Source: GCA-020356105 sp964347475 (GTDB lineage: Bacteria > Pseudomonadota > Alphaproteobacteria > UBA8366 > JADFVY01). Taken from it: 64,000 bases of DNA. The DNA lies in NCBI GenBank assembly GCA_964347475.1, contig CAYFYY010000008.1:19698-83697 (forward strand), given 5' to 3'. The translations under genes and the position numbers were made by a program. Below the pieces are notes generated by a model. That model had not been told where the DNA came from, ran no database searches, and worked only from the letters and a program-made list of their open reading frames with translations. This document shows positions 24,820 to 33,416 of this stretch, one piece after another; within the stretch, counting starts at the first letter, position 1, and the number at the start of each line of letters is the position of its first letter.

Positions 24820-25842
24820 CTACTGGATGAGGCCCATTTCCTTGTAGGTCTGGCGGTAGATGTCCATGGTCTCGTTGATCAGCACCCGCGCCCCCTCGGT
24901 ATCGCGGAAGCTCGGAATCAGGTCCATGAACTTGGACTTGTTGAATTTCTGGTAGCTGTCCGCGAAGTAGCCCTTCTGGAACGCCCATTGCAGGTACTTC
25001 ACGCGCTCCGGCGGCGTATCCTTGTGGACATAGAAGCCCCGGAACCGCATCAGCGGTGTGAAGCTCAGCCCGACGTCGGTCATCGACGGGGTGTCCGGGA
25101 ACGCCGGCGGACGCTCCTTGAGCAGTGTCAGGATCGGCTTGAAGTCCTCGCTCTCGAGGAAACCGCGGACATCGCCCGGCTGCTCGAACAGCGCATCCAC
25201 CTGTCCGCCCTTCAGCGCCCCGTACCGCGGCGCACCCTTGTCGAAGCTGATCTGCTGGACTTTGACGCCGTAATGATTGGCGATCCGGTTCATGTTGATC
25301 CGCTCCATCGAGCCTTCGCCGGCCACGTTGGCGATCGTCGACTTGCCATCCTGCGACTTGACGTGGGCGATATACGAGTCCCAGTCGTTGAAGCGGGTCT
25401 CGTTGGCGCGGATGTAGATCTGACTGAAGGTGATCTGCGAGATGACCAGCGGAATCAGATCCTCGCCCGGATGGATGTCGCTCTTGCCGATTGCGAATGC
25501 GCTGGTGGCGTCATCGATGTGCTCGAGCACCGTGTAGCCATCGGCCGGCGCGGCCATGTAGGTCTTCAGGCCGACCATGCCGGAGCCGCCCGGCTTGTAG
25601 TCCGGCGTGATGTCGATTCCGATGGCATCCTTGACGCCCTGGATCATGCCGCGCGCCACCTGCCCGGACCCGCCGCCCGGACCGTAGGGCACGATCATCG
25701 TCAGCGGGCGCTCGGGGAAGCCACCCGGTTTGGCCATGGTATCCGGCAACGTACTGTGCTTGTCGGCCTGCGCGGGCAGTGCCAGCGCCACGGCGGCGAC
25801 GAGCCCGAGGACGGGCGTCCGCCAATTCACACTTGTTCTCAT
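24820..25842 (-). CDS. tctC: Tripartite tricarboxylate transporter substrate-binding protein (TctC family)
   Basis: A 340-residue periplasmic binding protein. ATG 25842 has GGGAGGA upstream; a long in-frame extension is ignored because the signal peptide (about 1-26, ending ALPAQA) starts here. Family features are PERPLTMIVPYGPGGGSGQVARGM and GGSGMVGLKTYMAAPADGYT. It captures the substrate for TctAB and heads the operon. A strong inverted repeat lies 55 bases upstream. Confidence 0.9.
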   Translation of the reverse strand: MRTSVNWRTPVLGLVAAVALALPAQADKHSTLPDTMAKPGGFPERPLTMIVPYGPGGGSGQVARGMIQGVKDAIGIDITPDYKPGGSGMVGLKTYMAAPADGYTVLEHIDDATSAFAIGKSDIHPGEDLIPLVISQITFSQIYIRANETRFNDWDSYIAHVKSQDGKSTIANVAGEGSMERINMNRIANHYGVKVQQISFDKGAPRYGALKGGQVDALFEQPGDVRGFLESEDFKPILTLLKERPPAFPDTPSMTDVGLSFTPLMRFRGFYVHKDTPPERVKYLQWAFQKGYFADSYQKFNKSKFMDLIPSFRDTEGARVLINETMDIYRQTYKEMGLIQ

Positions 25843-25896
25843 TTTGGTTCCTCCCAATGGCTTGTCCAGCCACGATGTTTGTATTTCTTGGTAACA

Positions 25897-25915
25897 TAAC
25901 GTCGGCCGCACGTTA
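25897..25915. promoter_or_regulatory. Inverted repeat upstream of tctC (possible operator)
   Basis: TAACGT and ACGTTA arms (six bases each, perfect) flank CGGCCGC, itself nearly symmetric, making a 19-base palindrome 55-73 bases before the tctC start. Size and symmetry fit a dimeric regulator site. No regulator gene is immediately adjacent. Confidence 0.45.
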
Positions 25916-26103
25916 GCAAGACCTGCCGGTCGATGGCCACCGTGTTCTTGATTTTTTTCCACAAACCCGCCGGCCGTCGTGACATCGGGAACGGACGCGG
26001 GCCACGTCGGCTCATTCAAGCCTTCCGCCGCGCACACTGTCAACGGGAGGAGCCGGCCGCGGCGGAACGGGCCGGTGCCGACTCCGTGCAGATGGGTAAC
26101 GTC

Positions 26104-27075
26104 CTAGACGACCCGATCCGGCGGCTCGGCGCCGCCGAAGAAGGCGACGGCGTTCTCCAGCACCTTCAGACCCATGGCGATCCGGGTCTCGCGCGTGGCG
26201 CTGCCGAGATGCGGCAGCAGCACCACGTTTTCCCGCCCGAGCAGGCCGGCCGACACCTTGGGCTCGCGCTCGAAGACATCGAGTCCGGCACCGGCGATGA
26301 GCCCGTCGCCCAGCGCCTCGATCAGGGCCATCTCGTCAACGACGTCTCCGCGCGCGGTGTTGATCAGGAACGCGCCCGGCTTCATGCGGGACAGACGCTC
26401 GGCGTTCATGAGATGCCGGTTCTCCGGCGTTGCCGGGCAGTGCAGCGAGACGAAATCGGCCTCCTCGAGCACGGCCTCGACGGTCTCGCGCGGCGCCGCG
26501 CCGAGTTCCCGCAACACCTGATCCGACGGCGGGAAGGGATCGAAGAACAGCACCCGCATGCCGAAGCCGCGATGCGCGCGTCGCGCCACCGCCTGGCCGA
26601 TGCGCCCGAACCCGATCAGCCCCAGCGTCCTGCCCGTCACCTGGGTGCCCATCATGTGGGTCGGCCGCCAGCCGGTCCACGCGCCGTCGCGCAGGTGCCG
26701 CTCGCCCTCGCCGACGCGCCGCGCGACGCAGAGCAGCAGCGCCATCGCCAGGTCGGCGGTCGCGTCGGTCAGCACCTCGGGCGTGTTGGTGACCGCCAGC
26801 CCCCGGGTCCGGGCGGCGTCGAGGTCGATGTGGTTGAAGCCGACGCCGAAATTGCCGATCAGGCGGGCGCGCAGCGGCTCGACCGAGAGCACCTCTGCGT
26901 CGATGCGATCGGTCACCGTCGGGAACACCGCGTCGGCGGCGGTGAAGGCCTGCTTGAGCGCGTCCTGGCCGAATGGGCGGTCCTCGGGGTTCAGCTCGAC
27001 CTCGAAATTCTCGGCGAGCCGCGCCTCGACCTCCTCCGGCCAGCGCCGCGTTACGATCACTCGCGGTTTGTCCAT
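26104..27075 (-). CDS. D-2-hydroxyacid dehydrogenase (glyoxylate/hydroxypyruvate reductase-like)
   Basis: A 323-residue D-isomer-specific dehydrogenase. The NAD(P)-binding loop is GLIGFGRIG (152-160). Catalytic residues are R242 (NTARGDVVDE), E271 (FEREP) and H289 (LPHLGSAT). Overall it looks most like glyoxylate/hydroxypyruvate reductases (GhrB/GyaR). It is 18 bases after a serine-glyoxylate-type aminotransferase. Together they could turn serine or a related amino acid into a 2-oxo acid and then a D-hydroxy acid such as glycerate. As the last gene of the mutase operon it may instead reduce a branched 2-oxo acid. Confidence 0.87.
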   Translation of the reverse strand: MDKPRVIVTRRWPEEVEARLAENFEVELNPEDRPFGQDALKQAFTAADAVFPTVTDRIDAEVLSVEPLRARLIGNFGVGFNHIDLDAARTRGLAVTNTPEVLTDATADLAMALLLCVARRVGEGERHLRDGAWTGWRPTHMMGTQVTGRTLGLIGFGRIGQAVARRAHRGFGMRVLFFDPFPPSDQVLRELGAAPRETVEAVLEEADFVSLHCPATPENRHLMNAERLSRMKPGAFLINTARGDVVDEMALIEALGDGLIAGAGLDVFEREPKVSAGLLGRENVVLLPHLGSATRETRIAMGLKVLENAVAFFGGAEPPDRVV

Positions 27076-27093
27076 CGTCTTCTCCCCCGTCGG

Positions 27094-28344
27094 TCAGCCC
27101 TGCACCGAGCCCGTCGAGTGGGACTCGTAGAACTGTTCCGCCTTGGAGACCCTGCGCTTCGGCACCGGATCGTTGCTGCGCCAGTAGTTCGAGGCCGCGG
27201 CGACGCCGCTTCCCGGCCGCACCTCGACGCCGACATCGAGCATCGCCATCTCCGCGCCGGCGATCGCGCCCATCAGCATGAGCTCGTTCAGGTCCCCCAG
27301 ATGTCCGATCCGGAACAGCTTGCCGGCAACCTTGGCGAGTCCGGCGCCCAGCGCCAGATTGTAGCGCCGGAACGCGACGTCGATGACGTGCGCACCGTTG
27401 ATCCCTTCGGGCACCATCACCGCGCTCACGGTATCCGAATGCCATTTCGGCGCCTTGGCGCACAGCGACAGCCCCCATCCCTCCGTCACCGCGGCGCGCA
27501 CGCCTTCGGCGAAATAGTGGTGGCGCGCGAAGATCTCATCGAGCCCCTCTTCGAAGATCATGTCGAGCGCCTCGCGCAGGCCGTACAGCATGGGCAGCGC
27601 AGGCGTGTACGGGAAGTAGCCGTCGACATTGGTCTTGATCATGTCCGCAAGGTCGAAATAGCACCGCCGCGACCCGGCCGTCTTCGCGCACTCCAGCGCC
27701 CGCTTGCTGACGGCGAGGATGCCGAGGCCGGCCGGCAGCATCAGGCCTTTCTGCGAGCCGCTGACAGCAAGATCGACGCGCCACTCGTCCATGCAAAAGT
27801 CGATGCTGGCAAGCGAGCTGACCGCGTCAACGCACAGCAGCGCCGGATGGCCCGCGGCGTCCATGACCCGCCGCAGCCCGGCGATGTCGCTGGTCACGCC
27901 GGTCGCGGTTTCGTTGTGGCAGGCGAGGATCGCCTTGATCTCGTGGGTGCGGTCGGCGCGCAGCACCTCTTCGGTATGCTCGAGCGGCACGCCCTCGCCC
28001 CACTCGACCTCCTGGATCTCGACGTCGAAATCGAGACGCTGCGCCATGTCGATCCAGAGATGGCTGAACTGGCCGAACCGCGACGCGAGAACCTTGTCGC
28101 CGGGCGACAGCGTGTTGGTGAGCGCCGCTTCCCAGGCACCGGTGCCGGACGACGGGAAGATGAACACCTGCCCCTCGGTGGACTTGAACACCTTTTTGAG
28201 GTCGCTCAACACGCTCATCGAAAGGTCCGGGAATCGCGACGAGCGGTGATCCTCCATCGCGACCAGCATGGCGCGCTGCACGCGGTCGGGGATGTTGGTG
28301 GGCCCCGGGACGAACAGGAAGTTGCGGCCGGTGACGCGTCTCAT
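27094..28344 (-). CDS. sgaA: Class V aminotransferase, serine-glyoxylate type
   Basis: A 416-residue PLP enzyme with a GAGGGAGG ribosome site. It begins NFLFVPGPTNIP as in alanine/serine-glyoxylate aminotransferases, has a PSSGTGAWEAAL cofactor loop, DAVSSLAS for the aspartate that holds the PLP nitrogen, and the Schiff-base lysine K199 in SGSQKGLMLP. It would transfer the amino group from serine (or another amino acid) to glyoxylate. Its place between glutamate-mutase-like genes and a hydroxyacid dehydrogenase raises the chance of an unusual amino donor. A 136-base gap separates it from the mutase E gene, so it may have its own promoter. Confidence 0.85.
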   Translation of the reverse strand: MRRVTGRNFLFVPGPTNIPDRVQRAMLVAMEDHRSSRFPDLSMSVLSDLKKVFKSTEGQVFIFPSSGTGAWEAALTNTLSPGDKVLASRFGQFSHLWIDMAQRLDFDVEIQEVEWGEGVPLEHTEEVLRADRTHEIKAILACHNETATGVTSDIAGLRRVMDAAGHPALLCVDAVSSLASIDFCMDEWRVDLAVSGSQKGLMLPAGLGILAVSKRALECAKTAGSRRCYFDLADMIKTNVDGYFPYTPALPMLYGLREALDMIFEEGLDEIFARHHYFAEGVRAAVTEGWGLSLCAKAPKWHSDTVSAVMVPEGINGAHVIDVAFRRYNLALGAGLAKVAGKLFRIGHLGDLNELMLMGAIAGAEMAMLDVGVEVRPGSGVAAASNYWRSNDPVPKRRVSKAEQFYESHSTGSVQG

Positions 28345-28480
28345 GAAGATCCTCCCTCAGGGAAGTTGCGGGGTTGGGCGACGAAAGGGCAGGGCCCGCA
28401 CGGTTGTGTGACCCCGTGCCGGGTGGGCCGGATCGCGTGCGGGCGCGTCCGACCATGCGCCGGGGGCCTTCGGGCCTATG

Positions 28481-29968
28481 CTAGCGGGCCGGCAGCAGCG
28501 TTTCCAGACCCTCGGAGATCTCATAGACGCTGGCCACCGCAAGATCGCGGCCGTATCGAACGCCGTCCCGCTCCGCGCGTTTGCGCAGGCGCTCCTCGTG
28601 GATCTCCAGCACGTCCCTGGGGAACGGCATGTCGCCGGCCTCGAGGATGCGCAGATAGCCATCGGCGTCGCGCGCGGGCAGGACACGGCTCTTGATCTGG
28701 CGGTTCGGCGACCACGGGATGTCGAGCACCCCGGCCTCGCAGGCGCGGATCGTGCCGATCGCAACATCGCCGTCCCCCATCTCCAGGATCCGGTCGACGA
28801 CCGGGCGGACCTCGCGCCCGATCAGCTCCTTTTCGCGACGGAACTCCGGCAGGTCGTCGAGGCGGATCCGGCGGGCGAGGTAGATCGCCATGCGGGTGGT
28901 GCGCAGGCCTTCGGCGTTGGCCTGCGGAGTCGGAATGCCGAACGCCTCGTGGGTGCTCTTGGTGGTGACGCTGACCGCGCCGCCGACCGCGGCAATCGTG
29001 CCGCCGTAGGCGACCAGCGCCGCGGCCTGCGCGTCGTCGTACGGCCACGCCCCCATCCAGTGCAGCGAGGTGACCGGCGTGAATACGTCGTCATGGCCGG
29101 CCTTCACGAGATACTCCTGAACGAGCTCGCGGCAGGCGCGGATGGCCGCGGCATCCTGAACGAGGTGCAGCGTCTGGCCCAGCTCCAGCCCGTAGTTGCG
29201 CGCGCCCTGTTCGGCCGCCAGCAGCGCATCGACGACGGCGGTGACGATGGCGATGCAGGGCGGGACGTTGGTGCCGGTCAGGAAGCCCGGCTGGCGCCGG
29301 TGCAGGTCGACGCCGTGCTCCTGGTACAACGCCGCCAGACGATCGAGATACTGGTAGTTGCGGATGCCGTCCTCGATCGAAAGATCCTTGGTGTAGGACG
29401 TCGTGTAGGCAAGGCCGGAGCCGAGATAGCCGGTGAAGCCGGCGGCGAACCCGACCTCGCCGGTCAGCCGCGGCATCGAGGTGCCGGACAGCACGATGGC
29501 GGGCTTGTCGATCGCGTCGATCAGCCGACGGGACGTCTTCGGACCGTAGCAGACCATCGGAAAGCCGTTCAGCATCGAGCGCCCGGCCGTCTCGGATTCC
29601 GCGATGCCGGCCTCGGCGCGCTGCCACTGCTCGTTGCGGGTATAGGAATCGGTCGTCGTCGGCACGATGTCGGCCAGCCCGTCGCGGTCGAGCGCGCGCA
29701 TCAGCTCCAGCTGCAGGGCCAGGGTGCCGAAGCCGCCGCGCGGCTGGGTCAGGCACCGTCCCTCGGCATCGGCGCGGCGCATCACCACAGAGAGATTCTT
29801 GTGTGCCGGCAGGGCACGGTGAAAGTCCAGGGCCTCTTCGAGGTCGATTTCGGCGCCGGTCGGCCAGCGCGCCAGGTTCTCGCGCCGCATCGCCGCGAAC
29901 GCGTCGTCGGGTATGCGCGCCGCCGAGAACGGCGGGCGTGCCGTCTTATCCCGTGCCGCGTCGCGCAT
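28481..29968 (-). CDS. glmE: Glutamate mutase-like epsilon/large subunit (GlmE/MutE family)
   Basis: A 495-residue protein matching the large, glutamate-binding barrel subunit of B12-dependent glutamate mutase along its whole length. Recognisable blocks are RWPTGAEIDLEEALDF (34-49), CLTQPRGGFG, TTTDSYTR, GIAESETAGRSMLNGFPMV, LTGTNVPP, VQDAAAIRACRELVQEYL and NAEGLRTTRMAIYL. The known reaction is the reversible carbon-skeleton rearrangement of glutamate to 3-methylaspartate. It overlaps the glmL-like gene by 23 bases and has a GGGGGG ribosome site. No methylaspartate ammonia-lyase is in the window, so the physiological product is uncertain. Confidence 0.85.
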   Translation of the reverse strand: MRDAARDKTARPPFSAARIPDDAFAAMRRENLARWPTGAEIDLEEALDFHRALPAHKNLSVVMRRADAEGRCLTQPRGGFGTLALQLELMRALDRDGLADIVPTTTDSYTRNEQWQRAEAGIAESETAGRSMLNGFPMVCYGPKTSRRLIDAIDKPAIVLSGTSMPRLTGEVGFAAGFTGYLGSGLAYTTSYTKDLSIEDGIRNYQYLDRLAALYQEHGVDLHRRQPGFLTGTNVPPCIAIVTAVVDALLAAEQGARNYGLELGQTLHLVQDAAAIRACRELVQEYLVKAGHDDVFTPVTSLHWMGAWPYDDAQAAALVAYGGTIAAVGGAVSVTTKSTHEAFGIPTPQANAEGLRTTRMAIYLARRIRLDDLPEFRREKELIGREVRPVVDRILEMGDGDVAIGTIRACEAGVLDIPWSPNRQIKSRVLPARDADGYLRILEAGDMPFPRDVLEIHEERLRKRAERDGVRYGRDLAVASVYEISEGLETLLPAR

Positions 29969-31373
29969 CCGCGCCCCCCAATGGCCTGAGTCCGTTCATC
30001 GCCACGTCAAAGGCCGCTGCCGGATCGAACTCGGCGAGCAGTCCCGCGGCATAGAGCGTGTACCGACCGTCGACGAAGCGGGCCGGCGCCGTCGGGCGCA
30101 GCGAGGTCGGATCGTCGCGGTCGCCCAGCGCCGCCGCAAGAATGTCGTCCGGCGCCGAAGCGTGGACCAGCGCGCCCCCGGTGCCGACCAGGGCGGCCAC
30201 GGCCGTCAGGTCCTTGCCCTCCTGTATCGTCACCGGTCCCGCCGGCGTATGGGCGATGCGCACGGTGCCGGCGTGGCGCCGCATGGCAATGCGCACGGCC
30301 GCCGCCGCCATGGCGGCATCGATCGCGTGCTCGGCCGGCCGGCTCGGCAGGATTTCGACATCGCCCTCGATGCGCAGCAGCCAGTCCGCGACGGCGTCCG
30401 CGGAAATGCCCGCGGCGGCGGCGAGACGCTCCACACCCGCCGCCTCGACGATGGCCCGGGCGTTGTGCCGCATGCCGAGATCGCCTTCGACGGTCCTCTT
30501 TTCGTAGGGTTCGGGCAGTCCGTGCCGGACCACGCCCTCACCGGCCGGCGCGCCGTCGGCAACGGAGTGCACGTCGGTCGTCGCGCCTCCGATATCGAGC
30601 GCGACCAGCGGCCCCAGTCCCGGCCGGCCCGGAACGCCTTCCGCCAGAAGCCGCGCCCCGGCCAGGACCGCTGCCGGGGTCGGCATCAGCACCGCGTCGA
30701 ACATCGCCGCCGCCTTGTCGATACCCTTGGCGTGGACGATGCGCTCCATGAAGACCCGGCGGATCGCCGCGCGTGCCGGATCGATGTCCAGCGCCTCGAA
30801 GGCCGGCATCACGTTGCCGGCGACCACCAGCGTCTTGCCTTCACCCGTGAACATTTTGCGGATGCCGTCCGCCGCATTGCGGTTGCCGGCGGCGATCACC
30901 GGGCAGGCGAGCGGGCTTGCCGCCAGCTTCCCGGCATTGTGCAGGATCACCTCGCTGTTGCCGCCGTCGGTACCGCCGCTGAGCAGCAGGACGTCCGGCG
31001 CGAGCGCGACGATTTCGTCGACGTCGCTGCCGGTCAGCCGGTACGCGAAGCTGCCGACGAGCCGGGCGCCTGCGCCCAGCGCCGCGCGGCGGGCCGCTTC
31101 TGCCGTCAGTTCCTTGACGAGACCGACCGTTACCATGCGCAGGCCCCCGGCGGCGCTGCTCGAGGCCAGCCGGTAACGGAAATCCGGCAGGTCGCCCATG
31201 TGGCCGGCGAGGTCCGCCAGCGCCGCTTTCAGCCCGATCGTCACGTCGGTGGCGACGGTGGACGGGCCCTGGCCCGTCGCAACGATGGTGGCGGCGCCAA
31301 GATCCACCGCGCGCAGCTTGGTGTAGGTGCTGCCGAAATCGATCAGCAGGGCGGCGCCCGCAGCGTCGGTCAT
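29946..31373 (-). CDS. glmL: GlmL/MutL-family ATPase (mutase chaperone/reactivase)
   Basis: A 475-residue ASKHA-fold ATPase starting at ATG 31373, whose ATGA overlaps the stop of the small subunit gene. The phosphate-1 loop is LLIDFGSTYTKL near the N-terminus, and the second phosphate loop is VALDIGGATTDVHSV. GlmL proteins always accompany glutamate mutase and are thought to reactivate it by exchanging damaged cobalamin, as diol-dehydratase reactivases do. Its presence shows that this is a complete mutase system, not a stray B12-binding protein. Confidence 0.87.
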   Translation of the reverse strand: MTDAAGAALLIDFGSTYTKLRAVDLGAATIVATGQGPSTVATDVTIGLKAALADLAGHMGDLPDFRYRLASSSAAGGLRMVTVGLVKELTAEAARRAALGAGARLVGSFAYRLTGSDVDEIVALAPDVLLLSGGTDGGNSEVILHNAGKLAASPLACPVIAAGNRNAADGIRKMFTGEGKTLVVAGNVMPAFEALDIDPARAAIRRVFMERIVHAKGIDKAAAMFDAVLMPTPAAVLAGARLLAEGVPGRPGLGPLVALDIGGATTDVHSVADGAPAGEGVVRHGLPEPYEKRTVEGDLGMRHNARAIVEAAGVERLAAAAGISADAVADWLLRIEGDVEILPSRPAEHAIDAAMAAAAVRIAMRRHAGTVRIAHTPAGPVTIQEGKDLTAVAALVGTGGALVHASAPDDILAAALGDRDDPTSLRPTAPARFVDGRYTLYAAGLLAEFDPAAAFDVAMNGLRPLGGADARRGTG

Positions 31374-31831
31374 TCCGCGATCCTCCGGCCATGGGATCGT
31401 GCCGCAAAATCGGCGTTCAGCGTCTCGATGACCTCGTCGGTCCGGGTGTTGGGGGGAAACGCGCGGTCGAAGCCCATGGCGAGGAAACGACGCTCGACGT
31501 CCGGCCAATCCTGCTTGCCGACCACGAGGTTGCCGCCGACGTAGACGAGGATGTCCTCGAGCCCCGCCTCGATGCACAGGTCACGAAAGCCGCGGCAATC
31601 CAGTTCCCCCTGTCCGTACAGCGACGAGACCATGATCGCGTCGGCGGCCGTCTCGATGGCCGCCTTCACGAAATCCGCGGCCGGGGTGATGGCGCCCAGG
31701 GCGATGACCTCGAATCCGGCCTCCTCCAGCGCCATCGAAAGAATCCGGTTTCCGACGATGTGGGTGTCGGCCCCGATCACCCCGGTGACCAGCTTGCGGC
31801 CCCGTGCCGGCCCTGTCGCCTGCGCGGTCAT
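31370..31831 (-). CDS. glmS: Glutamate mutase-like small (cobalamin-binding) subunit
   Basis: A 153-residue B12-binding domain protein. The DxHxxG motif that supplies the lower axial histidine is D22-T-H24-I-V-G27, followed by VSSLYGQGELDC and YVGGNLVVG, which line the cobalamin tail pocket. Length matches GlmS/MutS of clostridial glutamate mutase. ATG 31831 has no strong ribosome site but overlaps the stop of an upstream 41-codon ORF (ATGA), so translation is probably coupled. It works with the E subunit encoded downstream. (The symbol is unrelated to glucosamine synthase.). Confidence 0.88.
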   Translation of the reverse strand: MTAQATGPARGRKLVTGVIGADTHIVGNRILSMALEEAGFEVIALGAITPAADFVKAAIETAADAIMVSSLYGQGELDCRGFRDLCIEAGLEDILVYVGGNLVVGKQDWPDVERRFLAMGFDRAFPPNTRTDEVIETLNADFAARSHGRRIAE

Positions 31832-31953
31832 GTCGGGGCCGACGGCCGGCCGGCGTCGGGCGGCCACTCGAGCGCCGCAGTGACAGGGGCCGGCACCCCG
31901 TCGGCCTCCGGCTGAACGGCGGGCGAAGTTTGCACCGCTGCCGGACGATTCAT
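31828..31953 (-). CDS. Short ORF translationally coupled to the mutase small subunit (41 residues)
   Basis: ATG 31953 sits seven bases after a very strong GGGGGGAG site. The product starts MNRPAAVQTSPAVQPEADG and is rich in proline and alanine with no recognisable fold. Its stop overlaps the next start as ATGA, and the next gene lacks its own good ribosome site. It may simply deliver ribosomes to the small subunit gene or be a regulatory leader peptide. Confidence 0.55.
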   Translation of the reverse strand: MNRPAAVQTSPAVQPEADGVPAPVTAALEWPPDAGRPSAPT

Positions 31954-32057
31954 GGCTCGACTCCCCCCGATCTGAGCGCGGGCAACTGTGAAAGCCCGGC
32001 CGTCGCCCCCGAGCATCGTGGAGATGTCGGAAAAAGGCAACCAAATGGCCGACGATT

Positions 32058-33416
32058 TCAGATCGCGGGTCCCATCAGCAGGTCCGGCAACCAGGTCGCG
32101 ATCTGGGGTACGATGCACAGGAGGACAATGCCGAGAACCATGCACAGCATGAACGGCAACGCGCCGCGCAGGATCGTCGGCAGGCTCACATCGGGCGAGA
32201 TCCCGTTGATGACATAGAGATTCAGCCCGACCGGCGGGGTGATGAGGCCGATCTCCATGTTGATCGTGAACACGACGGCGAACCAGTACGGGTCGAAACC
32301 GGCCTGCTCGACGATCGGTAGCAGGATCGGAGCCGTCATCAGGATCACCGCAACCGGCGGCAGGAAGAACCCGGCGACGAGCAGGAAGATGTTGATCATC
32401 GCCATGACGACCCATCGGTTGACGTCGAGTCCCGCGATCCATCCCGCGATCGACTGGGTCACAAACAAGCTGGACAGCATGTAGCTGAACAGCGCCGAGG
32501 CGGCGATGATCATCAGGATCATCACGCTCTCGCGCATGCTGTCGCGCAGGATGCGCGACATCGTGCGGAAATCGCGGATGCGGTAGATCACGGTGACCAG
32601 GACGATGCAAAACAGGGCGCCAACGCCGGCCGCCTCAGACGGGGTCGCCAGGCCGCCATACAGGACATAGAGGATGCCGGCGATGATGGCGAGGAACGGT
32701 AACACCTTGGGCAGGATCACGAGCTTGTCCCGCAGCGTGTAGCCTGCCGCCATGTCGCGCAGGCTGTAGCCCCTTCGCCAAGCGATGTACAGTGACCACG
32801 CCATGAACAGTGCGGTCAGCATCAGCCCCGGCACCAGACCGGCGATGAACAGGCGTCCGATCGAGGTCTCGGTGGTAACCCCGTAGACGATCATGGTGAT
32901 GCTCGGCGGGATCAGGATGCAGCCGTAGACCGCGAGCACCACCGAGGGCGGGATCAGGATGCCGAGCGTCCCGCCGGCCGCGATCGCCCCGGTGGCGAGG
33001 CCCGCGGGATAGCCGCGCTCGCGCATTTCCGGTATGCCCATCTTGCCGATGGCCGCGCAGGTTGCCGGCGAGGATCCGCTGAGCGCGGCGAACACGGCGC
33101 AGGCCCCGAGGTTGGATATGATGAGGCCGCCCGGCACCCGGTGCAGCCAACGGTCGAGCGCAGCATACAGGTCCTTGCCGGCGGGCGAGCTCGCCACAGC
33201 CGCGCCCATCAGGATGAACATCGGGATCGAAACGAGGGTGAATTCGTTGAGGCTGCCGAAGAACGTCTCGGCCAGGATCGACAGGACGCCGGTACCTTCG
33301 AAATAGAGCAGGAAGCCGATCGCTACCAGCGCCAGGCCGAAGGCCACCGGAATGCCGGTTGCGAGCAGGGCAATCGTGACGAGGCCGATGACGGCACCCA
33401 GGCCGAGCGCGCTCAT
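32058..33416 (-). CDS. dctM: TRAP transporter large permease (DctM family)
   Basis: A 452-residue membrane protein starting at ATG 33416, overlapping dctQ by four bases. DctM hallmarks are PMFILMGAAVASSPAGKDLY, AALSGSSPATCAAIGKMGIPEM and GGTLGILIPPS, plus a symmetric second half. It carries the substrate with sodium ions. Uniquely, the GILIPPSxxxxVYG block occurs twice in a row (14 residues each), an apparent internal tandem duplication. The adjacent mutase operon on the same strand suggests that the imported acid feeds it. Confidence 0.9.
   Translation of the reverse strand: MSALGLGAVIGLVTIALLATGIPVAFGLALVAIGFLLYFEGTGVLSILAETFFGSLNEFTLVSIPMFILMGAAVASSPAGKDLYAALDRWLHRVPGGLIISNLGACAVFAALSGSSPATCAAIGKMGIPEMRERGYPAGLATGAIAAGGTLGILIPPSVVLAVYGCILIPPSITMIVYGVTTETSIGRLFIAGLVPGLMLTALFMAWSLYIAWRRGYSLRDMAAGYTLRDKLVILPKVLPFLAIIAGILYVLYGGLATPSEAAGVGALFCIVLVTVIYRIRDFRTMSRILRDSMRESVMILMIIAASALFSYMLSSLFVTQSIAGWIAGLDVNRWVVMAMINIFLLVAGFFLPPVAVILMTAPILLPIVEQAGFDPYWFAVVFTINMEIGLITPPVGLNLYVINGISPDVSLPTILRGALPFMLCMVLGIVLLCIVPQIATWLPDLLMGPAI
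32881..32964 (-). repeat. 42-base tandem duplication inside dctM
   Basis: Units 32881-32922 and 32923-32964 share both ends (CCGTAGAC ... GGCGGGATCAGGATG) and differ in the middle. They encode ILIPPSVVLAVYGC followed by ILIPPSITMIVYGV. Most DctM proteins have this segment once, so the copy is an in-frame insertion in a conserved membrane region. The divergence says it is not very recent. Confidence 0.7.

Noticed and set aside
20100..28344. Reading the ligase pair plus aminotransferase and hydroxyacid dehydrogenase as a serine-cycle (malate thiokinase) locus
   Set aside because: No mtdA, ppc or malyl-CoA lyase is present. The ligase sits with a SauS-like dehydrogenase and TctABC in one operon, and the aminotransferase belongs to a different unit. 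It is kept only as an alternative.
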